DNA of 64,000 bases from UM-FILTER-33-9 sp964530235 (GTDB lineage Bacteria; Patescibacteriota; Microgenomatia; UBA1406; GWC2-37-13), in assembly GCA_964530235.1 (NCBI GenBank), contig CAZGYB010000005.1:1-64000 (forward strand). The letters run 5' to 3'. The notes beneath the pieces are model-generated. The model had not been told where the DNA came from, made no database searches, and saw only the letters and a list, made by a program, of their open reading frames with translations. The position numbers and the translations under genes are program-made. Numbering within the stretch: position 1 is the first letter of the stretch; every line of letters begins with the position of its first letter. Positions 58,998 to 64,000 of this stretch are shown here, piece by piece.

Positions 58998-59728
58998 CGT
59001 TTTTGAAAATGATATAAACCGGTTCCAAAACCTTTTTCAGGTCTATAGGTATCTTCTATTGTTGTGCCATAAATATAGATTTCATCGACCAATGTTAAAG
59101 ATTTGAATAGTTTCAGAATATAGCTTCTTGTAAATGTACGATGAGCATTAAAATATATCCGGCTTTTTGCATCGACAGGGACTGTAATATACAGAGTTCC
59201 CGTTGATTTAAGAACGCGGATTAACTCAGAGACAGCTTTTTCGCTTCCGTACGGATCAAGCGGGTCGCCATACCTTCCTAATCCGATATGTTCAATGACG
59301 CAAATAGATGATAATGAAGGTAGAGAGTTGTCTTTATAGGGAAGCTTGAGAATACTGCCTTGTATAAAACGTAGGTTTGGAATGGAAAATGCGGGCGGGC
59401 GTATATCGGTCATAGTTACAGGACAATACTGACTCAGTATGGATATAAGCTGTAATGAAGACCCGATATCATAGTGATCCGGCGGTTTTGCACGAAATAT
59501 TTTTTGTGCTGTCCACATATTCTGCAGTAGATAGATCGGCTCAACCGGCGTATTTAGAGTATTATCATAAATACAGGGATACAAAGTTGTTGGCGAAAAT
59601 TGAAATGCTTTGTTTTTCGGAAGGGCTGAAAACGTAATGAGATCCGAACTATATTTCAGCATTCCCCTGAGCGAAAAAAACCAGCTTCGAATAGTGACTA
59701 TAAAAACCCGAAGAATTTTTTGAATCAT
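58994..59728 (-). CDS. DUF268 methyltransferase-like protein
   Basis: 244 residues. The ATG at 59728 overlaps the preceding stop codon as ATGA; a TTG seven codons earlier is possible but less likely. HYDIGSSLQLI, SSICVIEHIGLGRYGDPLD and RVLKSTGTLYITVPVDA are the DUF268 hallmarks, with a Rossmann methyltransferase-like fold. IYFNAHRTFTRSYIL completes the pattern. Such genes are common in glycan clusters; the substrate is unknown. Confidence 0.85.
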   Translation of the reverse strand: MIQKILRVFIVTIRSWFFSLRGMLKYSSDLITFSALPKNKAFQFSPTTLYPCIYDNTLNTPVEPIYLLQNMWTAQKIFRAKPPDHYDIGSSLQLISILSQYCPVTMTDIRPPAFSIPNLRFIQGSILKLPYKDNSLPSLSSICVIEHIGLGRYGDPLDPYGSEKAVSELIRVLKSTGTLYITVPVDAKSRIYFNAHRTFTRSYILKLFKSLTLVDEIYIYGTTIEDTYRPEKGFGTGLYHFQKR

Positions 59729-61026
59729 GTACTCAGTAATAATTCGCAACAGTTATTGACAAACGTTTTCGCTGAAAATGCCGAGACAGATGTGTTCATA
59801 TGCTGATTTGATTCGTGAGCGAGATGATGTTTTGTATGGTAAATCAGTTCATCAATAGTTCTGAAGAGATGTTTATCCGGGTTAAAACCAAGAAGAGATA
59901 TAATTTCAGGCAGGCCTCCTCCGTTATACAAAATAGGAATACATCCGGCAGAAACTGCTTCTATCGGTGCAATTCCAAAATGTTCAAACTTAACCGGATC
60001 TTTTTTTGGGTCTTCGCCATATCCAGCAGCGTGCCAATAGATTTTTGATTTCAGAAGAATGTCTTCAACTTCTTTTCGGGTTATATTGAAATGAAAATAA
60101 ATCGGATATCCGTTTGCCATTTTTTTAAGCTGTTCGACAAAACGGAGACTAGACGGTTCACTGCCAACTCCACCGATAAGATGGAGTTGTACCTTATTAG
60201 TTGTCAGTTGGCAGTCGTTAGTTGTTAGTTCCTGGTTTCTGGATAGTTGGTTTTCTGGCTTGTTGGATATTTGGATTTTGGATTTTGGAATTTGATTAGG
60301 ATTTAGGGTTTCAGATTTAGGATTTAACTTATCATAAAGTTGTTTAAACGCCTCAATCATCACTTCTTGTTTTTTGCCGTGGCCAAGGGTAAAAAAACGG
60401 CCTACTGAGACGATCCAATTCCGTTTTACACCTTCGAGGTAGTTCTGGTCACCTCGAAGGTGAAGTGAAACTGGCGGATAAAGAATTTTACTCTCTTTTC
60501 CCCAGTATTTTTTTATCCATTTTTGTGTAAACTGCGAGTTGGCGAGAAACAGATGATATGAGTCAAGCCGTTTTTTCATATCATGATATATACCTGCGCG
60601 CAATCGGTCGTTGATCCGCTCGCGAAAAGGTATAGGAATGAGGGTGTAGAGTTTAGGGAAGATAGTTTTTGTATATTGGAGAATAAATAGAAGAAGATTA
60701 AATAAGAATGGGCGGATCGGTGTTGGAAAATGTACATAGTAAATATTCTTCCTGCCGATTCCATAGGTGTAGTCCATAAAAGAAAGGTTAATGAAAAGAT
60801 CAGGCTTCTCAGATTTGGTAGTTAGCAGTTTGGGGTTGGTAGTTAGGGAAATATTCGAAAGGTCAATTCCCAGTTTCAATGAAATTTGGGCGCTGGGAAC
60901 TGGATCTTGTGAAAGTATGGTAACGTTATATCCTTTATCGCGAAGTGAGGTTGCCATAGCGCAAGCGACCACTTCCCCACCCCCTAAGCCTAAAAGCCAT
61001 TTGTCGTAAATGAGAGCGGTTTTCAT
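59725..61026 (-). CDS. GT4 glycosyltransferase with three repeat-derived inserts
   Basis: 433 residues, GT-B fold. LLGLGGGEVVACAMATSL is the N-terminal donor loop, NSQFTQKWIKKYW and IVSVGRFFTLGHGKKQEVMI the interdomain and C-terminal start, and FGIAPIEAVSAGCIPILYNGGGLPEII the E-x7-E GT4 motif. Three segments look foreign: NPKLLTTKSEKP near residue 65-76, HLRGDQNYLEGV (a REP hairpin, 60429-60462), and about 50 residues of Asn/Lys/Ser/Gln after LYDK (60195-60330). Family enzymes are near 350-380 residues. TACAAT ends 6 nt before the ATG. Confidence 0.9.
   Translation of the reverse strand: MKTALIYDKWLLGLGGGEVVACAMATSLRDKGYNVTILSQDPVPSAQISLKLGIDLSNISLTTNPKLLTTKSEKPDLFINLSFMDYTYGIGRKNIYYVHFPTPIRPFLFNLLLFILQYTKTIFPKLYTLIPIPFRERINDRLRAGIYHDMKKRLDSYHLFLANSQFTQKWIKKYWGKESKILYPPVSLHLRGDQNYLEGVKRNWIVSVGRFFTLGHGKKQEVMIEAFKQLYDKLNPKSETLNPNQIPKSKIQISNKPENQLSRNQELTTNDCQLTTNKVQLHLIGGVGSEPSSLRFVEQLKKMANGYPIYFHFNITRKEVEDILLKSKIYWHAAGYGEDPKKDPVKFEHFGIAPIEAVSAGCIPILYNGGGLPEIISLLGFNPDKHLFRTIDELIYHTKHHLAHESNQHMNTSVSAFSAKTFVNNCCELLLST
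60195..60330. repeat. AT-rich short-word repeat inside the GT4 gene (long)
   Basis: GTTAGTTGTTAGTT words followed by TTGGATTTTGGATTTTGG and AGGATTTAGGGTTT words. The frame remains open for about 45 codons across it. The longest of the coding insertions. Confidence 0.7.
60429..60462. repeat. REP hairpin inside the GT4 gene, copy D
   Basis: CACCTTCGAGGT and its exact reverse complement ACCTCGAAGGTG, separated by 10 nt. It is the CCTTCGAGG family of RAYT 2, here in frame and encoding HLRGDQNYLEGV. Confidence 0.8.
60809..60850. repeat. AT-rich short-word repeat inside the GT4 gene (short)
   Basis: GGTAGTTAGCAG and GGTTGGTAGTTAGGG words, encoding about 14 residues near the N-terminal domain. Confidence 0.55.
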
Positions 61027-61061
61027 GTTTATATTGTACTAAAAAGGAAGAAATGATTTTT

Positions 61062-61250
61062 TCAAAAAGAAGGAAGGTTAAGGTGTTGCTCTATACGGTC
61101 AATTCGTTGTTTTGTTTCAATAATGTCATTATCAAAGGAATTAATGACAATATTTAAATCTTTCTGCAATTTATTTAATTTTTTGTTAACTGGTTTCAAA
61201 GCTCCATCTATCCGTGTTTGAATTGCATCCAAATCATTGTTTGATAACAT
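61062..61250 (-). CDS. small coiled-coil protein
   Basis: 62 residues from the ATG at 61250. The sequence is one long amphipathic helix pattern: LDAIQTRIDGALKPVNKKL, then a heptad-like LQKDLNIVINSFDNDIIETK and RIDRIEQHLNLPSF. No family is recognised, but the composition and the near-consensus promoter 7 nt upstream argue that it is expressed. It stands alone between the GT4 and GT2 genes. Confidence 0.65.
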   Translation of the reverse strand: MLSNNDLDAIQTRIDGALKPVNKKLNKLQKDLNIVINSFDNDIIETKQRIDRIEQHLNLPSF

Positions 61251-61257
61251 AAAAATA

Positions 61258-61285
61258 ATCATACAATACGGTTCATATTTGTCAA
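61258..61285 (-). promoter_or_regulatory. near-consensus promoter of the small coiled-coil gene
   Basis: TTGACA (61285-61280), 16-nt spacer, TATGAT (61263-61258), then 7 nt to the ATG. Clearest complete promoter in the window and again leaderless in geometry. Confidence 0.7.
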
Positions 61286-61296
61286 TGGATTATAAT

Positions 61297-62274
61297 CTAC
61301 AAAACTTTGAACGAGAGTTGTTTTGCCTTCCTCCGGCCGAGAAAATATGGCCAGAGAAAGAGAAAAAAAAGAAACACTTTAAAATACTGCAGCTGTTGCA
61401 AAAAACGTTTCGGATTTTTTACTCCGTATAAGAGGCGAAGTACTGATTTTGCGGAAAACTTCAGTAGTTCCGCAAAAAAAACTTTAAGGGGAAACTGTAG
61501 AATAAGAAGCAGGAGTCTTCCTTTTTCCGCATGGTAGATAAAAAACGGTGAAAGCTCAACAGAGGAGGCGCTGTGCAGGTGTCGTGCAATTGCTTTTGGC
61601 GCGTAGATAAGTTTATATCCTGCTTTTTTTGCACGGAGCGATAGCTCAACATCCTCATAATAGAGAAAGAATGAATCGTCCAGGAGTCCTATTTTTTCAA
61701 GTGTTTTTTTCCGGTAAAGTGAAGCGACTGCGCATACTGCATCAACCGGTACTTTTTTATCATACTGTCCTTTGTCGTCTTCGTAGTCCTGTACATTATT
61801 TTTCGGCTCTGCTCCCCTGTCCTGACTGTATCCGTTTGCAAAAACACGGATGCCGGCGTTTTGAATTTTGTTTGTCTCTCCTAAATACACTTTCGGGTTT
61901 ACCGCAAAAATCTTCTCGTCTTTTTCCGCAACCGCAACCAGCTCTTTCAGCCAGTTCCTGTCAACTGTACAGTCATTGTTGAGAAGAACAACATATTTCC
62001 CTTTTGCCTTCCTGATTCCCTCATTATTCCCCCCCGCAAACCCGATATTTTGTTTTAATTTTAAAATTTGAATTTTGGGATTTGCTTGTAGTTTGGGATT
62101 TAGATTTTGAATTTTTTCAACAGTAGAAACGCTGTCATCTGTTGATCCATTATCCACCACAATAATTTCGTATCTGTTTGTTGGATAGTTAAGTTTAATT
62201 AAAGAATTAAAGGTTATTCCGATACAATGCTTTCCGTTGTAGTTTAATACTATTACTGAACAAAATGGGAACAT
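61297..62274 (-). CDS. GT2 glycosyltransferase (rhamnosyltransferase-like) with repeat-derived insert
   Basis: 325 residues. VIVLNYNGKHCIGITFNSL, VVDNGSTDDSV, GFAGGNNEGI and LLNNDCTVDRNWL are the motifs of the WcaE/rhamnosyltransferase-like group, and YYEDVELSLRAKKAGYKL holds the E-D acceptor site. After GSTDDSVSTVEKI an insert NLNPKLQANPKIQILKL is encoded by AT-rich repeats (62046-62118), at the same place as in the GT2 genes at 33719 and 54067. The C-terminus has one or two membrane-associated helices. TATAAT ends 6 nt before the ATG. Confidence 0.9.
   Translation of the reverse strand: MFPFCSVIVLNYNGKHCIGITFNSLIKLNYPTNRYEIIVVDNGSTDDSVSTVEKIQNLNPKLQANPKIQILKLKQNIGFAGGNNEGIRKAKGKYVVLLNNDCTVDRNWLKELVAVAEKDEKIFAVNPKVYLGETNKIQNAGIRVFANGYSQDRGAEPKNNVQDYEDDKGQYDKKVPVDAVCAVASLYRKKTLEKIGLLDDSFFLYYEDVELSLRAKKAGYKLIYAPKAIARHLHSASSVELSPFFIYHAEKGRLLLLILQFPLKVFFAELLKFSAKSVLRLLYGVKNPKRFLQQLQYFKVFLFFLFLWPYFLGRRKAKQLSFKVL
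62046..62118. repeat. AT-rich short-word repeat inside a GT2 gene
   Basis: TTTGAATTTTGGGATTTG and GTTTGGGATTTAGATTTTG words, translated on the minus strand as an Asn/Pro/Lys/Gln-rich loop after the GSTDD motif. Confidence 0.6.
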
Positions 62275-62281
62275 CGATATA

Positions 62282-63346
62282 TTATACTATTAACGTATCC
62301 ACGATCTTTTTACCGGCTGTTCCATTGCCGAAGGGATTTTTCCAATTACCTTTTATTTGGAGCATAGTTTTTACTCCATTTAGAATATCGGTATAACTAT
62401 GTCCGACTAGTATGTTTGCTCCGACTGCAATTGTTTCTGGACGTTCAGTAGTATCACGGATTGTGACACAGGGAACCCGTAAAATACAGGCTTCTTCCTG
62501 GATCCCGCCCGAATCGGTTATGACAAGTGAGGCTTTTTTTATGAAAAATAACATATCAAGATAACCAAGAGAATCTATTAAGTTGATATATTTTTCTGAT
62601 GGTTTAATACCAAATTTTCTGAATTGCTTTTGAGTTCGCGGATGAATAGGAAAAACGATAGGGATATGTAACATCTTTGAAACATTTTCAATCGATTTTA
62701 TAATTTTTTGCAGTGTAACTTTCGAATCAACGTTTGACGGCCGATGTAATGTTAGCAGTATATAAGGATCATTTTTGAATGTATGTTTTTTTGAATAAGT
62801 GAGCTTAATACTTTGTTCTACTGCATCTACAATAGTGTTTCCCGTTACTTTAATCAGTGTTCTTTCGATACCTTCCTGCTGCAAAATATCACTTTGTTTT
62901 TTTGTAGGTGCGAATAAATGGGAAGAAACATGATCAACAAGGATCCGATTAATTTCTTCAGGCATTGATCTATCATAACTTCGAAGACCTGCCTCGACAT
63001 GTGCAACGGGTATCTGTAGCTTTACTGCTGCAAGAGCACCGGAAAGCGCTGAGTTTGTGTCACCTTGCACGACCACCACACTTGGTTTCTCATTCAGAAG
63101 TGTTTGTTCAATCTTTTCAATCATTTTGCCTGTCATTGCCCCATGAGTTGTTTCGTAACTTACCCCTAGGTTGTAATTTGGCGTCGGGAGATCAAGTTCT
63201 TCAAAGAAAATCGCATCCATGAGTTTTGAAAAATGCTGATTCGTATGGACTATTATAAAAGGAATTTTGCGGGACTGGCATTCTCTGATTACTGGTGAAA
63301 GTTTGATGATTTCAGGTCTAGTTCCAAGGATAAAAGCTATTTTCAT
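62282..63346 (-). CDS. wecB: UDP-N-acetylglucosamine 2-epimerase
   Basis: 354 residues from the ATG at 63346; a longer frame to 63472 is rejected because MKIAFILGTRPEIIKLSPV is the family start and TATAAT ends 6 nt before it. VVVQGDTNSALSGALAA, HVEAGLRSYDRSMPEEINR and ITDSGGIQEEACIL are the conserved motifs. It converts UDP-GlcNAc to UDP-ManNAc for surface glycan. It is divergent from the partial gene on the right. Confidence 0.95.
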   Translation of the reverse strand: MKIAFILGTRPEIIKLSPVIRECQSRKIPFIIVHTNQHFSKLMDAIFFEELDLPTPNYNLGVSYETTHGAMTGKMIEKIEQTLLNEKPSVVVVQGDTNSALSGALAAVKLQIPVAHVEAGLRSYDRSMPEEINRILVDHVSSHLFAPTKKQSDILQQEGIERTLIKVTGNTIVDAVEQSIKLTYSKKHTFKNDPYILLTLHRPSNVDSKVTLQKIIKSIENVSKMLHIPIVFPIHPRTQKQFRKFGIKPSEKYINLIDSLGYLDMLFFIKKASLVITDSGGIQEEACILRVPCVTIRDTTERPETIAVGANILVGHSYTDILNGVKTMLQIKGNWKNPFGNGTAGKKIVDTLIV

Positions 63347-63352
63347 TGTATA

Positions 63353-63358
63353 ATTATA
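63353..63358 (-). promoter_or_regulatory. -10 element of the wecB gene in a divergent promoter
   Basis: TATAAT on the minus strand in a short palindromic TATAATTATA; 6 nt before the wecB ATG. The plus-strand reading could serve the gene starting at 63401. Confidence 0.55.
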
Positions 63359-63400
63359 CAATCCAAATTCAAAAATGGACAATTGAGTGCGTGACGGAAT

Positions 63401-64000
63401 ATGCGAAAAAAATTCGAGAGAATGTGCATAATAGTGATTACGATTCTCCTTTTTATTCCTATAGGCAGGCAAATCTATATTACTCCGTTGGGTTTTGACG
63501 AAAGCTTTAATTTACAGATTCCGGTTTCATTGGTAAAGACAGGACAGTATAAAAGTTTATATATACCGGAAAAGGCGTATGATGCCCGTATATCTGCTGG
63601 TTATCCCCTTCATATCGGCCAAGCGGTATTTTTTAAGCTTTTTGGAATACAAAGGACTGTAGTCCGCATGTATATGATGGTTTTATTTCTTTTACTTGTT
63701 ATAACTGGATATTTATATCTAAAAATCCCGTTATCTTGTCTGTTTTTCCCAATTCTGTTTTTTATCTCAGTGAATTTTGCATCAACAACCTCTTATTATT
63801 TAGGAGAGAATGTCGCTCTCTTGTGTATTATCCTTGCCTTGTATTTCAGTGCCAACAAAAAACAAGCTCTTTCAGCATTTATTTTTTCACTTGCGGTACA
63901 CTCAAAAATTCACGCGATTTCACTTCTCCCTCTATTTCTTTTAGTTTCGAAAGAAAGAGCAAAATATATGATAAATTTTTTTATGTTTTTTTTAATGGGA
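63401..64000 (+). CDS. GT-C-like membrane glycosyltransferase, 5' part
   Basis: The frame is open from the ATG at 63401 to the window edge (200 codons), so the C-terminus is missing. At least four or five membrane helices are visible (about 8-26, 88-105, 110-128, 133-150 and 155-180). LGFDESFNLQIPVSLVKTGQ (about 31-49) carries the acidic first-loop pair, and SAGYPLHIGQAVFFKLFG the second conserved loop, as in ArnT/GT39-like enzymes. Confidence 0.75.
   Translation, partial: MRKKFERMCIIVITILLFIPIGRQIYITPLGFDESFNLQIPVSLVKTGQYKSLYIPEKAYDARISAGYPLHIGQAVFFKLFGIQRTVVRMYMMVLFLLLVITGYLYLKIPLSCLFFPILFFISVNFASTTSYYLGENVALLCIILALYFSANKKQALSAFIFSLAVHSKIHAISLLPLFLLVSKERAKYMINFFMFFLMG

Noticed and set aside
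63347..63472. Forty-two extra residues before the UDP-GlcNAc 2-epimerase
   Set aside because: They cover the divergent promoter and the start of the next gene; the canonical epimerase start is at 63346.

Overview
The window looks like a chromosomal segment of an AT-rich bacterium with a reduced, probably single-membrane envelope. The best fit is a Candidate Phyla Radiation (Patescibacteria) lineage close to Microgenomates. That placement is inference from gene repertoire: no outer-membrane genes, many small DUF proteins, one Xer recombinase, RNHCP, DUF4230 and LCP proteins, and a very large membrane-glycan locus. No ribosomal marker is present to test it. The genetic code appears standard. 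A striking property of the whole window is that a TATAAT-like -10 element ends about 5-8 nt before many start codons on both strands, so leaderless mRNAs seem to be the rule; only hsp20 (position 841) and a small YjzC-like gene (17799) carry strong Shine-Dalgarno sequences.

Region 1 (1-17.4 kb) is mostly housekeeping and stress functions. It has the 5' part of an exported protein, hsp20 behind a symmetrically altered CIRCE-like operator, a candidate structured RNA, a PlsC-like protein, a winged-helix regulator overlapping a nucleotidyltransferase-like gene, and an apparent operon of response regulator, histidine kinase, HlyD/MacA-like adaptor, MacB-type ABC ATPase and permease, followed by a DUF5666-like protein. 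A run of small genes follows: RNHCP, cupredoxin, lipoprotein, methyltransferase, amidotransferase, MFS transporter, DUF1697, DUF1801 and histidine phosphatase.

Region 2 (17.48-23.05 kb) is a likely integrated element. It is bounded by two copies of a 13-bp direct repeat and carries a large serine recombinase, a membrane-anchored Mrr-type nuclease translationally coupled to a DUF5677-like protein, a seven-helix membrane trypsin-like protease, a DUF559 nuclease and a small YjzC-like gene with a hairpin-rich leader. It resembles a small defence cassette.

Region 3 (23.2-26.8 kb) has tRNA-Ser(GGA), a REP-associated tyrosine transposase (RAYT) bracketed by palindromes, a lipoprotein with Cys/His motifs, a DUF4230 protein, tRNA-Leu(UAG) and a Xer recombinase.

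Region 4 (26.8-64 kb) is a large cell-surface glycan locus: GT2, GT4, GT11 and many polytopic glycosyltransferases, a flippase, an LCP protein, GalE, GDP-mannose dehydratase, a GDP-fucose-synthase-like enzyme, UDP-GlcNAc 2-epimerase, a nucleotidyltransferase and several methyltransferases. gmd, the fcl-like gene and a GT11 fucosyltransferase form a probable fucosylation module. A three-gene cassette (GT2, methyltransferase, large membrane protein) occurs twice. The locus is interrupted by tRNA-Gly, a DUF3800 protein, a frameshifted 2H-phosphoesterase-like gene and a second RAYT with its own REP family.

Two kinds of repeat have entered coding sequences here. Short AT-rich words encode Asn/Lys/Pro/Ser-rich loops, at the same structural position in three GT2 enzymes, and REP hairpins have become part of two glycosyltransferase reading frames.
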